Source of the DNA: Pseudomonas fluvialis | GTDB taxonomy: Bacteria; Pseudomonadota; Gammaproteobacteria; Pseudomonadales; Pseudomonadaceae | NCBI RefSeq assembly: GCF_002234375.1 | Contig: NZ_NMQV01000007.1 | Coordinates: forward strand, 1 to 44,002 | Direction: 5' to 3' | Length of the DNA: 44,002 nt | Shown: positions 9,623 through 18,052 of the stretch, one piece after another | Position numbering within the stretch: position 1 is the stretch's first letter | How the letters are laid out: every line of letters starts with the position of its first letter | The notes under the pieces: generated by a model | What the model was told of the DNA's origin: nothing | The model's database searches: none | The model's input: only the letters and a program-made list of their open reading frames with translations | Position numbers and translations under genes: made by a program

Positions 9623-10171
9623 ATGATCTTCGACGAATTTACCGTCAAATCCCTGATCCGTCCGGTGCCCGACTTTCCCAAACCGGGGGTCGTCTTCCGC
9701 GACATTACCCCGGTTTTCCAGTCACCGCGCGCCCTGCGCATGGTGGTGGACAGCTTTGCCCAGCGTTATGTGGAAGCTGACTTCAGCCACATCGGCGCCA
9801 TGGATGCCCGCGGCTTCCTGCTCGGCAGCGTGCTGGCCTATCAACTGAACAAGCCACTGGTACTGTTCCGCAAAGCCGGCAAGCTGCCCGCCGACGTGCT
9901 AAGCGAAAGCTACCAGACCGAATACGGCGAAGCCTTGCTGGAGGTACATGCCGATAGCCTGTGTGACGGCGACAAGGTACTGCTGCTCGATGACCTGATC
10001 GCCACCGGTGGCACGCTGCTGGCCGCTGCACGGCTGATTCGACGTATGGGCGCCGAGCTGTTCGAGGCAGCCGCCATCATTGACCTACCGGAACTGGGTG
10101 GCTCGCAAAAGCTGCAGGATATGCACATCCCTACCTTCACTCTCACCGCCTTCGCCCTCGACGATCGCTGA
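9623..10171 (+). CDS. apt: Adenine phosphoribosyltransferase
   Basis: Apt salvages adenine: adenine plus PRPP gives AMP and pyrophosphate. The 182-residue protein has the APRT N-terminus [21 protein letters not shown], the [10 protein letters not shown] block, and the PRPP-binding motif [13 protein letters not shown] near residues 118-130. A longer in-frame extension upstream runs into the terminator of anr and the promoter; the ATG used gives the family N-terminus. The gene follows anr, as in P. aeruginosa (PA1544-PA1543). Confidence 0.96.
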   Translation: MIFDEFTVKSLIRPVPDFPKPGVVFRDITPVFQSPRALRMVVDSFAQRYVEADFSHIGAMDARGFLLGSVLAYQLNKPLVLFRKAGKLPADVLSESYQTEYGEALLEVHADSLCDGDKVLLLDDLIATGGTLLAAARLIRRMGAELFEAAAIIDLPELGGSQKLQDMHIPTFTLTAFALDDR

Positions 10172-10206
10172 CAGAGCGCGGCAAGACAGCACAACTCGCT
10201 GCTCCA

Positions 10207-10246
10207 GGTAGGCCTTTGCACTACGCGGCAATGCGTACGGCCTACC
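10207..10246 (+). other. GC-rich interrupted hairpin downstream of apt
   Basis: GGTAGGCC (10207-10214) pairs with GGCCTACC (10239-10246) and an inner TTGC/GCAA stem can form. There is no T-run, so it may be a weak transcription end for apt or a structured leader of the cyd operon. The remainder of the 287-bp gap before cydP has no gene. Confidence 0.35.
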
Positions 10247-10344
10247 CGGACAGCCTTCTGACAGCCCGCCACGTCCAGTCCCCAGTCAGCTCGCCCTTAC
10301 CAGCACCCTGCAAACGCCCGCTCGCCAAGGCAGGCCGAGCTGTG

Positions 10345-10366
10345 CGCGACAAAAACGCCTGCGACA
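10345..10366 (+). promoter_or_regulatory. Two RegA/RoxR-like half-sites upstream of the cyd operon
   Basis: CGCGACA and TGCGACA, both matching the YGCGRCR half-site of the RegA/PrrA/RoxR family, stand as a direct repeat with 15-bp spacing about 90 bp upstream of cydP. RoxSR is known to control the bd-type oxidase genes of Pseudomonas. A further imperfect dyad TACGACT-AA-AGTAGTA lies at 10416-10431, nearer the gene. Confidence 0.35.
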
Positions 10367-10458
10367 ACACACCGCACACCCCATTGGCGATTATTGATTG
10401 AGCCGGTGGCTTTGCTACGACTAAAGTAGTACCGCGCAATACCCCACAGAGTATAAAG

Positions 10459-10755
10459 ATGACAGCCTCTCCGTCGCCCAAGCCATGCACTACCCAGGCG
10501 GCCACGTCGGCGCACGCAGGCCCTTCATCCTCACCCTGGCGAATCCCTTTGGTTCGTGAAATAGCGGTGATCGCCCTGATCAAGCTGGCTGTACTGCTGG
10601 CCATCAAGGCACTGTGGTTCCCCTCCCCGACCCTGCCGGTGGACGGTAGCGAGCGCGTCAGCCAACACCTGTTGACCGATACCCCGCAGCCGCCTGTTTC
10701 TTCTCGCCCTGCCGTATCCAAGGAGTACCGGGATGATCTCGGAACAACTCGTTGA
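10459..10755 (+). CDS. cydP: Cytochrome oxidase putative small subunit CydP
   Basis: The 98-residue product has a polar Ser/Pro-rich N-terminus and one hydrophobic helix preceded by the motif [17 protein letters not shown] (about residues 26-42), which I recognise from the CydP family found directly upstream of cydAB in proteobacteria. Its reading frame overlaps the cydA start by 23 bp, so the two are likely translationally coupled. No other suitable start exists between the chosen ATG and the helix. The function in the bd oxidase is not established; assembly or stability is assumed from the context. Confidence 0.75.
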   Translation: MTASPSPKPCTTQAATSAHAGPSSSPWRIPLVREIAVIALIKLAVLLAIKALWFPSPTLPVDGSERVSQHLLTDTPQPPVSSRPAVSKEYRDDLGTTR

Positions 10756-12298
10756 CCTATCGCGTTTGCAGTTCGCCATGACTGCCATGTACCACTTTCT
10801 CTTCGTCCCCCTCACACTCGGCCTGGCCTTCCTGTTGGCCATCATGGAGTCGGTCTATGTGATGACCGGCAAGCAGGTCTATCAGGACATGGTGAAGTTC
10901 TGGGGCAAGCTGTTCGGCATCAACTTCGCCCTCGGCGTCACCACCGGGCTGACCATGGAGTTCCAGTTCGGCACCAACTGGGCCTACTACAGCCACTACG
11001 TCGGCGACATCTTCGGCGCGCCGCTGGCTATCGAAGGGCTGATGGCGTTCTTCCTCGAATCAACCTTCATCGGCCTGTTCTTCTTCGGCTGGGAACGTCT
11101 GTCCAAGCTTCAGCACCTGGCCGTTACCTGGCTGGTTGCCCTGGGTTCGAATCTTTCGGCTCTATGGATTCTCATCGCCAATGGCTGGATGCAGAACCCG
11201 GTAGGCGCCGAATTCAACATCGACACCATGCGCATGGAGCTGACCGACTTCTCGGCGCTGCTGTTCAACCCGGTGGCGCAGGTCAAGTTCGTGCATACCG
11301 TAGCCGCCGGCTATGTGACAGGTGCCGTTTTCGTGCTGGCGATTTCCAGTTACTACCTGCTCAAGCGCCGCGACCTCGGCTTTGCCCGGCGTTCCTTCGC
11401 CATCGCCTCGGCCTTCGGCCTGGCGTCGATTCTCTCGGTCATCGTGCTGGGCGACGAATCCGGCTACGAGATTGGCGATGTGCAGAAGACCAAGCTGGCC
11501 GCTATCGAGGCCGAGTGGGATACCCATGAAGCGCCGGCCGCGTTCACATTGTTCGGTCTGCCTGACCAGCAAGCCATGCGCACCGACTATGCCATCCGTA
11601 TCCCCTATGCACTCGGCTTGATCGCCACCCGTTCGCTGGACGGCGAAGTGACCGGCATCAAGGACCTGCTGATACAGCACGAGGCGCGTATCCGCAACGG
11701 CATGCAAGCCTACGCGCTGTTGCAGCAACTACGCAGCGGTGATCGTAGCCCGGCCACGCTGCAGGCCTTCGACGCCGTGAAGGCCGACCTCGGCTATGGC
11801 CTGCTCCTGAAGAAATACACCGAGCAGATGGTCGATGCCACGCCTGAGCAAATCGCCCAGGCCAGCCTCGACACCATCCCGGATGTTGCCAGCCTGTTCT
11901 GGACCTTCCGCATCATGGTCGGCTGCGGTGTGCTGATGCTCGCGCTGTTTATCTGCGCCTTCTGGGCATCCGCCAAACGCAATGAGGAGCACAAGCCCTG
12001 GCTGCTCAAATGGGCGCTGCTCAGCCTGCCCTTGCCATGGATTGCCGCGCAAACCGGCTGGTATGTCGCGGAGCACGGCCGTCAGCCCTGGTCGATTGGC
12101 GAAGTACTCCCCACCCACCTGTCGGTATCCAGTGTGTCCACCACGGACGTCTGGGGGTCGCTGATCGCGCTGGTGGCTTTCTACAGCGTGCTGCTGGTCA
12201 TCGAGATGTACCTGATGATCCGCTTCGCGCGCCTTGGCCCAAGCAGCCTGCATACCGGCCGCTACCACTTCGAACGCACACAGCCGGCCATCGCCTGA
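10733..12298 (+). CDS. cydA: Cytochrome bd-type ubiquinol oxidase subunit I
   Basis: CydA carries haems b558, b595 and d and oxidises quinol. The 521-residue length equals E. coli CydA. The b595/d-site histidine H21 is in the [11 protein letters not shown] block, the b558 ligand histidine in [14 protein letters not shown], the methionine ligand in FRIMVGCG and the conserved GRQPW near residue 446. The periplasmic Q-loop (about residues 240-340) is long, as in E. coli bd-I, unlike the short-loop CIO oxidase usually found in Pseudomonas. AAGGAG precedes the ATG. cydB follows after 10 bp. Confidence 0.96.
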   Translation: MISEQLVDLSRLQFAMTAMYHFLFVPLTLGLAFLLAIMESVYVMTGKQVYQDMVKFWGKLFGINFALGVTTGLTMEFQFGTNWAYYSHYVGDIFGAPLAIEGLMAFFLESTFIGLFFFGWERLSKLQHLAVTWLVALGSNLSALWILIANGWMQNPVGAEFNIDTMRMELTDFSALLFNPVAQVKFVHTVAAGYVTGAVFVLAISSYYLLKRRDLGFARRSFAIASAFGLASILSVIVLGDESGYEIGDVQKTKLAAIEAEWDTHEAPAAFTLFGLPDQQAMRTDYAIRIPYALGLIATRSLDGEVTGIKDLLIQHEARIRNGMQAYALLQQLRSGDRSPATLQAFDAVKADLGYGLLLKKYTEQMVDATPEQIAQASLDTIPDVASLFWTFRIMVGCGVLMLALFICAFWASAKRNEEHKPWLLKWALLSLPLPWIAAQTGWYVAEHGRQPWSIGEVLPTHLSVSSVSTTDVWGSLIALVAFYSVLLVIEMYLMIRFARLGPSSLHTGRYHFERTQPAIA

Positions 12299-12308
12299 GG
12301 AGAATGCC

Positions 12309-13451
12309 ATGCTCGATTATGAAAGCCTCAAGCTGGTCTGGTGGATACTGGTCGGTGTCCTGTTGATCGGCTTTGCCCTGACCGATGGCTTCGATCTGGG
12401 AGCCGCCGCACTGTTGCCGCTGCTCGGCCGCGACGATGAAGAGCGCCGAGTCATCATCAACACCATCGCCCCGCACTGGGACGGCAACCAGGTCTGGCTG
12501 ATCACCGCGGGCGGCGCCTTATTCGCCGCCTGGCCGTTGGTCTATGCCGCCTCGTTCTCCGGCTTCTACTGGGCAATGCTGGTCGTGCTGTTCGCCCTTT
12601 TCGTGCGCCCGGTCGGCTTCGATTACCGCAGCAAGCTGGAGAATACCCGCTGGCGACAGAGCTGGGACTGGGGGCTGTGCATCGGCGGGCTGGTACCGGC
12701 GCTGGTGTTCGGCGTGGCCTTCGGCAACCTGCTGCTGGGCGTGCCGATTCAGTTCGATGCCGACCTGCGCGTCAGCTACCACGGCAACTTCTGGCAGCTG
12801 CTCAATCCCTTCGGCCTGTTGGCAGGACTCGTCAGCCTGAGCATGCTCTGCCTGCACGGTGCCACCTGGCTGGGCATGCGCAGTGAGGGCGCCATCGCCC
12901 TGCGCAGTCGCCGTGCCGCACGGTACTGCGCGGTGCTTTACCTGGCCAGTTTTTCGGCTGCAGGCCTGTGGCTATGGCTGGGTGACATTCAGGGCCTGCA
13001 ACTGGTCAGCGCAGTTGACGGTAACGCTGCCAGCAACCCACTAGCCAAGCAGGTGGCCGTGGGCAATCCGGGTTGGCTGGACAACTACAGCCGCCAACCA
13101 CTCAGTCTGATCGCGCCATTGCTTGGCCTGGCCGGGGCCGCACTGGCCTGGCTCGGCGCCAGTGGCCGCCTGTTTGGCTGGGCATTCCTGGGCTCCAGCC
13201 TGGCCATCATCGGCACGCTGTGCACCGCAGGCTTTGCCTTGTTCCCCTTCGTCATGCCGTCCAGCATTGATCCGCAATCGAGCCTGACCCTATGGGATGC
13301 CGTATCCAGCCACAAGACGCTTGGCATCATGTTCGTAGTGGCCTGTCTGTTCGTCCCACTGATCCTGCTCTACACCCTGTGGAGCTACGCCAAGATGTGG
13401 GGCACGGTGACTACGGCACAAATCCGCAACAACCCCCACGGTCTTTATTGA
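12309..13451 (+). CDS. cydB: Cytochrome bd-type ubiquinol oxidase subunit II
   Basis: CydB is the haem-free partner of CydA. The 380-residue product matches E. coli CydB (379) in length and starts MLDYESLKLVWWILVGVLLIGFALTDGFDLG after a GAGGAG ribosome site. The conserved PHWDGNQVWLITAGGALFAAWP and DYRSKLEN blocks follow. An in-frame extension upstream lies inside cydA and is not used. Confidence 0.96.
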   Translation: MLDYESLKLVWWILVGVLLIGFALTDGFDLGAAALLPLLGRDDEERRVIINTIAPHWDGNQVWLITAGGALFAAWPLVYAASFSGFYWAMLVVLFALFVRPVGFDYRSKLENTRWRQSWDWGLCIGGLVPALVFGVAFGNLLLGVPIQFDADLRVSYHGNFWQLLNPFGLLAGLVSLSMLCLHGATWLGMRSEGAIALRSRRAARYCAVLYLASFSAAGLWLWLGDIQGLQLVSAVDGNAASNPLAKQVAVGNPGWLDNYSRQPLSLIAPLLGLAGAALAWLGASGRLFGWAFLGSSLAIIGTLCTAGFALFPFVMPSSIDPQSSLTLWDAVSSHKTLGIMFVVACLFVPLILLYTLWSYAKMWGTVTTAQIRNNPHGLY

Positions 13452-13458
13452 AGCTAAA

Positions 13459-13481
13459 CGGGCGATGCTACGCATCGCCCG
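13459..13481 (+). other. Intergenic hairpin between cydB and cydX
   Basis: CGGGCGATGC and GCATCGCCCG form a perfect 10-bp stem with the 3-nt loop TAC, beginning seven bases after the cydB stop. There is no T-run after it. It probably stabilises the cydAB message or sets cydX-ybgE expression. Confidence 0.6.
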
Positions 13482-13500
13482 CTGACGAGGAGCCTGACAG

Positions 13501-13608
13501 ATGTGGTATTTCACCTGGATTCTTGGCGTATTACTGGCCTGCAGCCTGGCCATTATCAATGTCCTGTGGCTGGAAAGCACCCAGGATCTCGACAGCCATG
13601 AGCCGTAA
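13501..13608 (+). CDS. cydX: Cytochrome bd-I oxidase small subunit CydX
   Basis: The 35-residue product begins MWYFTWILGVLLACSLAI and is close to E. coli CydX (MWYFAWILGTLLACSF), a single-span subunit needed for stable, active cytochrome bd-I. A GAGGAG site lies 9 bp upstream of the ATG. The acidic residue E25 after the helix and the short polar tail are typical. Its 3' end overlaps the ybgE start by 11 bp. It is too short for most gene finders but is clearly real. Confidence 0.95.
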   Translation: MWYFTWILGVLLACSLAIINVLWLESTQDLDSHEP

Positions 13609-13891
13609 CAGACACTGGCTACAGCATGCGCTGGCGCGCGCTGTATCGCTGCTGCTGGCCAGCCCGCTGGCCCTGCTGCTGCTGATCCATCCAGCCGCCA
13701 TGCTGGATAGCCAGGGACGCTACAGCCATGGCTTGCTGATGCTGGTCATGCTGGGCATTTCCGGCGGTTTCGTGCATGGCGTGGGTTTCGACCCACGCCC
13801 GCTGCACTGGCGCCTGCTGTTCGGCCCACTCAGCGCCTGGCCACTACTGCTCTTGGGCTATGCGCTGCTCTGGCAGGCGCAAACCACCTAG
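13598..13891 (+). CDS. ybgE: cyd operon YbgE family membrane protein
   Basis: YbgE is a small membrane protein encoded at the end of cyd operons; its biochemical role is unknown. The 97-residue product has three hydrophobic segments and the family-typical IHPAAMLD, GRYSHGLLMLVMLGISGGFVHGVGFDPR block. The ATG overlapping cydX is chosen; a longer in-frame reading upstream would cover cydB and cydX and is not used. The gene ends three bases before the convergent glutathione S-transferase gene. Confidence 0.85.
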   Translation: MSRNRHWLQHALARAVSLLLASPLALLLLIHPAAMLDSQGRYSHGLLMLVMLGISGGFVHGVGFDPRPLHWRLLFGPLSAWPLLLLGYALLWQAQTT

Positions 13892-13894
13892 CCG

Positions 13895-14578
13895 TTACAG
13901 CCCCAGCACCGGACCACCCTTAGCCAGGGCGCGCTGATAAGCCGGACGTGCCTGCAGGCGCGCATGGTAGGCGCCCAGGCAGGGCGACTCGCTGGCCTGG
14001 CCACGCGCCAGCAAGGCTTCGATGGCAAAACTCATCTGGAAATCGGCCATGCTCAGTTGCTCACCGGCAAACCAGCGGTGCGTGGCCAGATGTGCTTCGA
14101 TAAATGCCTGCGCGCTGCGAAGGTTCGGATCGATCAGGCTGGCTTGCACCTTGCTGCACAGGCCTCGCGCGATGGGACGCACAAAAAACGGCATGGGCTT
14201 GTTGGGAATCACCGTGAACACCAGCTTCATCACCAGCCAGTTCATCAACGACCCTTCGGCGTAATGCATCCAGAAGCGACACTGACGATGTGCCGGTGTA
14301 CCAGGCGCAGGCTGTAGACCAGCCAACTCGCCACTGGCCTGGCTGGCGTAGCGTTCCACCAGATACTCGATGATTGCTCCGGACTCGGCGATGACTTCAT
14401 CGCCATCCGTGATCACCGGCGACTTACCCAGCGGGTGGACAGCCTTCAGTTCTGCCGGTGCCAGGCGCGTCAGCGGATCACGGCGGTAAACCTTCAGCTC
14501 ATAGGGCACCCCCAGCTCTTCCAACAACCAGAGGATGCGCTGCGAGCGCGAGAATTCGAGATGATGCAGGGTCAACAT
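13895..14578 (-). CDS. Glutathione S-transferase family protein
   Basis: The 227-residue product has an N-terminal thioredoxin-like domain (MLTLHHLEFSRSQRILWLLEELGVPYELK, then GKSPVITDGDEVIAESGAIIEYL, the glutathione-binding SNAIL-like ESGAI motif) and an all-helical C-terminal domain. It resembles the bacterial GSTs annotated for unspecified detoxification. The start at MLTLHH is chosen because the family begins there; a longer reading adds 23 residues without similarity. It is convergent to the cyd operon. Substrate unknown. Confidence 0.88.
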   Translation of the reverse strand: MLTLHHLEFSRSQRILWLLEELGVPYELKVYRRDPLTRLAPAELKAVHPLGKSPVITDGDEVIAESGAIIEYLVERYASQASGELAGLQPAPGTPAHRQCRFWMHYAEGSLMNWLVMKLVFTVIPNKPMPFFVRPIARGLCSKVQASLIDPNLRSAQAFIEAHLATHRWFAGEQLSMADFQMSFAIEALLARGQASESPCLGAYHARLQARPAYQRALAKGGPVLGL

Positions 14579-14773
14579 GGGGCAGTTATCCAGAGCAACC
14601 AAGGTGCGCCACGTTAACCAGACAGTATGCCGGCTGACAACACTCATTCAGCAACGGATGCAGCCAGCATAGGCAGGCGGCATGATGCACAGTCACAAAA
14701 CCGTCATCGCGGCTCGGCAGACTCGACCCGCCACGTTAAGCTGCCAGCAGTTTTCTGCCTGATCATTTCCCCT

Positions 14774-15979
14774 ATGTGCAAACCCCTAGCTGCGCCAGAC
14801 TCACCCTGGCAGGTTTTCCTGATTTTCCTGCGCCTGGGGCTAACCTCCTTCGGCGGCCCCTTGGCCCATCTGGGCTACTTCCGCCAGGCCCTGGTGGTGG
14901 AACGCCGCTGGCTCGACGAGGCACGCTATGCCGAACTGGTCGCGCTCTGCCAGTTCCTCCCCGGCCCCGCGAGCAGCCAGGTAGGCATGGCCCTGGGCCT
15001 GCAACGTGCCGGCTATGCCGGGGCCCTGGCCGCCTGGTGCGGCTTCACCTTGCCCTCGGCGGCGCTACTCATCGGCTTTGCCCTGGGTCTGCAAAACTGG
15101 TCAGACAGCCTACCAAGCGGCGTACTGCAGGGCCTGAAGATCGTCACCGTGGCGGTAGTCGCCCAGACTGTATGGGGCATGGGGCGTAGCCTGTGCCAGG
15201 GCGCGCGGCGGGCCAGCCTGATGGTGTTGGCCTGTCTGCTGATCTTGCTCTGGCCTTCAGCGTGGAATCAGCTGGTGGTCATTGGTCTGGCGGCCCTGGC
15301 CGGCATGCTGTGGCTGCAGGCGCCTGTCGAAGCTGCTGCGGCGCCTGGCTCGCGCGCCGCCGGCGCAGGTCCGGCATGGCTCTGCCTGCTGCTGTTCATC
15401 GTACTGCTGTTCGGTCTGCCACTAGCGGCCGACTCCAGTCAGTGGCAACCGTTGCAACTGGTGGATGCCTTTTACCGTGCCGGCTCCCTGGTGTTTGGTG
15501 GCGGCCACGTAGTGCTGCCGCTACTGCAGGCCGAAGTGGTACCCAACGGCTGGGTCAGCAACAGTGATTTTCTTGCCGGCTACGGCGCTGCGCAGGCGGT
15601 ACCCGGTCCACTGTTTACCTTTGCCGCCTTTCTCGGTGCCGTCCAGCACGGCCCGTTGAATGGCTGGAGTGGCGGCCTGCTGTGCCTGCTGGCAGTGTTC
15701 CTGCCGTCCTTCCTGCTGGTCGCCGCCGCCCTGCCCTTCTGGGATCGCCTGCGTCACCTGGCCCGCATGCAGGCCGCCATGGCCGGGGTGGGTGCGGGGG
15801 TGGTCGGCCTGCTGCTGGCGGCGCTCTACCAGCCGATCTGGTATAGCGCGATTGCCGGCCCGCGCGAGCTGGCGCTGGCCTTGCTCGCCTGGCTGGCTCT
15901 GCAGTACTGGCGCCTGCCGGCCTGGCTGGTGGTGCTGGGCTGCGCGCTGTGCGGCGGCCTGCTCGGCCTGGGCCACTGA
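14774..15979 (+). CDS. chrA: Chromate efflux transporter ChrA
   Basis: ChrA exports chromate across the inner membrane. The 401-residue protein has two homologous halves of the long-chain CHR family: the N-terminal half contains FLRLGLTSFGGPLAHLGYFR, then CQFLPGPASSQVGMALG; the second half repeats FYRAGSLVFGGGHVVLPLLQAE and GYGAAQAVPGPLFTFAAFLG. About ten membrane helices are visible. The reading frame extends upstream, but the CHR signature begins just after the ATG used here. No chrB regulator lies beside it. The 195-bp gap to the divergent GST gene shows no other gene. Confidence 0.93.
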   Translation: MCKPLAAPDSPWQVFLIFLRLGLTSFGGPLAHLGYFRQALVVERRWLDEARYAELVALCQFLPGPASSQVGMALGLQRAGYAGALAAWCGFTLPSAALLIGFALGLQNWSDSLPSGVLQGLKIVTVAVVAQTVWGMGRSLCQGARRASLMVLACLLILLWPSAWNQLVVIGLAALAGMLWLQAPVEAAAAPGSRAAGAGPAWLCLLLFIVLLFGLPLAADSSQWQPLQLVDAFYRAGSLVFGGGHVVLPLLQAEVVPNGWVSNSDFLAGYGAAQAVPGPLFTFAAFLGAVQHGPLNGWSGGLLCLLAVFLPSFLLVAAALPFWDRLRHLARMQAAMAGVGAGVVGLLLAALYQPIWYSAIAGPRELALALLAWLALQYWRLPAWLVVLGCALCGGLLGLGH

Positions 15980-15992
15980 CAGGCCGAGCAGG

Positions 15993-17339
15993 CTACAGAT
16001 ACCACTGGTATTCGCGTGGGCTGATTGCATGGAGAAAGGCCAGGTGATCCTGGCGCTTGTTCTCGCAATAAACCATCACGAACTCACGCCCCAACGCCGC
16101 CTGCACGGCAGCGCTGTGCTGCATGTTGCGTACGGCCTGCAGCAGATCAAGAGGGAAGTCGATGCCGCTGTGACGGTCCTCATTGAGCGGGGCAATGGGT
16201 TCACAGCCGGCCTGCAAGCCATGTTCGATGCTGGCCAACAGCGCCGCCAGCACCAGATAAGGATTGGCGTCGGCTCCCGGCAAACGGAACTCCAGGCGCA
16301 GGTTATGCGGATCCGCATCGGGAATGCGGATACAGGCATCGCGATCTTCGTAGCCCCAACTGGCCTTGCTGGCCGCATTGACCGCCGCCCCCAGGCGCCG
16401 GTAACTGTTGTGATTGGGCGCGTAGATCGGCATCAGCTGCGGCAGCAGCGCCAGGCAGCCGGCCACCGCGTGGCGCAGCGGGCGTTGCTCATCGACTGCC
16501 AGCAGATTGGCACCGGCCGCATCGTACAGGCTGACATGCACATGCATGCCGCTGCCGGGGTACTGCAGGTAGGGCTTGGCCATGAAGCTGGCCCGATAGC
16601 CATGCTGACGTGCCACGCCACGCGTGCTGCGACAGAACAACGCCGAACTGTCTGCCGCCTGCATGGGATCCTGGCAATGGTTGAAATTGATCTCGAACTG
16701 TCCCGGGCCGATTTCCGCGGTGATCACCGTGGCATCGATACCCTGCAGGCGCGCCGTGGCGGTCATGTCATCGAGTACATCGGCAAAACGTGACAGCCGC
16801 TCGATGTGCATGCTCGGCTGGTCATCGGCATCACCGCCATAGGGGTCGTGCGGGTACTGCGGCAGCCCCTCCTTGAGTGCCTTGTCGAACAGGTAGAACT
16901 CCAACTCGAAGGCCACCACCGGATGAATGCCGCGTGCAGCAAGACGCTGTACCACTCGTGCCAGCACCTCACGAGGCTCGAACTCGATAGGCGCGGCGGT
17001 GCCATCGGAGGTGATCAGCATCTGCCCCAGCGGCTGGCTTTCCCAGGTCACCGGGCGCAAGGTGCCAGGCACCAGACGGCGCAGCGCATCCGGGTCGCCA
17101 TCATGAAAGCAATAGTCGCCAATTTCATAGAGACCGCCCTGCGCGCCCAGCAGCACGCAATTCTGCGGCAGCTTGAGCGGGCTGCCGGCGGCCACCTTCT
17201 CCAGCAGTTCGATGGGATAGCGCTTGCCATAGAAATGCCCGGGAATGTCCAGGCAGATCAGGTCGACAAAGCGAACTTGCGGGTACTGCTGGCGAAATTG
17301 CCGGACTTCACTGAGCAGATCGGGAAAACAGGCTGTCAT
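15993..17339 (-). CDS. Glutamine synthetase family protein, probable gamma-glutamylpolyamine synthetase (PuuA/PauA type)
   Basis: This 448-residue GS-fold ligase probably couples glutamate to a polyamine such as putrescine, the first step of the gamma-glutamylated polyamine pathway. Visible GS blocks are FELEFYLF (about residue 144), GPGQFEINFNH, GSGMHVHVSLYD, NHNSYRRL and FVMVYCENKRQDHLAFLHAISPREYQWYL at the C-terminus, the last typical of PauA/PuuA. The regulator directly upstream on the same strand is of the PuuR/PauR kind, which supports polyamine rather than ammonia as substrate. Pseudomonas has several PauA paralogues, so the exact amine is open. Confidence 0.85.
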   Translation of the reverse strand: MTACFPDLLSEVRQFRQQYPQVRFVDLICLDIPGHFYGKRYPIELLEKVAAGSPLKLPQNCVLLGAQGGLYEIGDYCFHDGDPDALRRLVPGTLRPVTWESQPLGQMLITSDGTAAPIEFEPREVLARVVQRLAARGIHPVVAFELEFYLFDKALKEGLPQYPHDPYGGDADDQPSMHIERLSRFADVLDDMTATARLQGIDATVITAEIGPGQFEINFNHCQDPMQAADSSALFCRSTRGVARQHGYRASFMAKPYLQYPGSGMHVHVSLYDAAGANLLAVDEQRPLRHAVAGCLALLPQLMPIYAPNHNSYRRLGAAVNAASKASWGYEDRDACIRIPDADPHNLRLEFRLPGADANPYLVLAALLASIEHGLQAGCEPIAPLNEDRHSGIDFPLDLLQAVRNMQHSAAVQAALGREFVMVYCENKRQDHLAFLHAISPREYQWYL

Positions 17340-17372
17340 TGTTATTGTGTCCTGCAGGTAGCGAAGAAAACG

Positions 17373-17930
17373 TCAGGTGTATACCCACAACACGCGCGCC
17401 GGACTGTCGCCGAGGTTGGCATAGCGCAAGCGGGCATAACTGGGGATCTGGAAGGCATCGCCCGGGCCAAGGGTCACGCACTGTTCCGGCTCACCGAGCC
17501 ACAGGGTGAGCTGCCCGGACAGCACGAAGCCGCCCTGTTCGGAACGGTCCTGCATCTGCCGCTCACCACTCAGCGCGCCCGGCTCGAGCAGGCTGTCGAG
17601 CAAGGTAAAGGCACCCTGCAGGGTCGGCGAGGCCATGATGTCGGTAATCCCGTGAGCCAGGTACAGGGTGCGCCGCTCATGGGCCCGCGTCACCCAGGCT
17701 ACGGCACGTGGCTGGCTGAGGCTGTAGAAATAGCTGGTCGGCACATCCAGTGCTTCACTGATGGCCGTCAGGTCGGCCACGCTGGGCTGGGACAGGCCGC
17801 GTTCGACCTGGGAGAGAAAGCCCACCGAGCGGCCGATGCGTTCGGCCAGCTGGCTGAGCGTAAGCTTTTTATGCTTGCGTAGATCGTGAATCAGGATGGC
17901 CAGTGCGGCCATCTCTTCCTGCTTGTCCAT
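17373..17930 (-). CDS. XRE-cupin transcription regulator, PuuR/PauR-like
   Basis: The 185-residue product has an XRE helix-turn-helix (about residues 14-68, KLTLSQLAERIGRSVGFLSQVERGLSQPS) and a C-terminal cupin domain (LGPGDAFQIPSYARLRYANLGD). This is the layout and length of PuuR and PauR, repressors of polyamine catabolism genes. The ATG used gives 185 residues; an in-frame GTG 24 bp upstream with GAGG before it is an alternative. It stands 33 bp upstream of the glutamine synthetase homologue on the same strand, and a strong palindrome lies just before it, which fits autorepression of a two-gene operon. Confidence 0.88.
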   Translation of the reverse strand: MDKQEEMAALAILIHDLRKHKKLTLSQLAERIGRSVGFLSQVERGLSQPSVADLTAISEALDVPTSYFYSLSQPRAVAWVTRAHERRTLYLAHGITDIMASPTLQGAFTLLDSLLEPGALSGERQMQDRSEQGGFVLSGQLTLWLGEPEQCVTLGPGDAFQIPSYARLRYANLGDSPARVLWVYT

Positions 17931-17964
17931 GGCGAAAAGCCTATGGCGCGCCACACCCGCGCCT

Positions 17965-17992
17965 CATGAAATTGGCAAACTGCAATTTCATG
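17965..17992 (-). promoter_or_regulatory. Operator-like palindrome before the PuuR/PauR-type regulator
   Basis: CATGAAATTG and CAATTTCATG are perfect 10-bp inverted arms separated by eight bases. The dyad lies 35 bp upstream of the regulator's start, where an autorepressor of the regulator and synthetase genes would bind. Confidence 0.7.
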
Positions 17993-18015
17993 AAAATCTA
18001 GGCTTATTTTTTCAC

Positions 18016-18041
18016 AAAAGCCAATGCCGTTTCGGCATGGC
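18016..18041 (-). terminator. Rho-independent terminator of the acyl-CoA dehydrogenase gene
   Basis: Read on the minus strand, GCCATGCCG-AAA-CGGCATTGGC forms a stem with one bulged base and is followed by TTTT. It begins 12 bp after the stop codon of the gene. Confidence 0.7.
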
Positions 18042-18052
18042 CTGTCTGCACA

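Noticed and set aside
10394..10399. TTGATT before cydP as an Anr half-site or -35
   Set aside because: No second half-site at the right distance and only a poor -10 (TACGAC) at 16 bp; not listed as a promoter.
10733..13451. Cyanide-insensitive oxidase cioAB
   Set aside because: CydA has the E. coli length and a long Q-loop, and CydX plus YbgE follow; this is the bd-I type.
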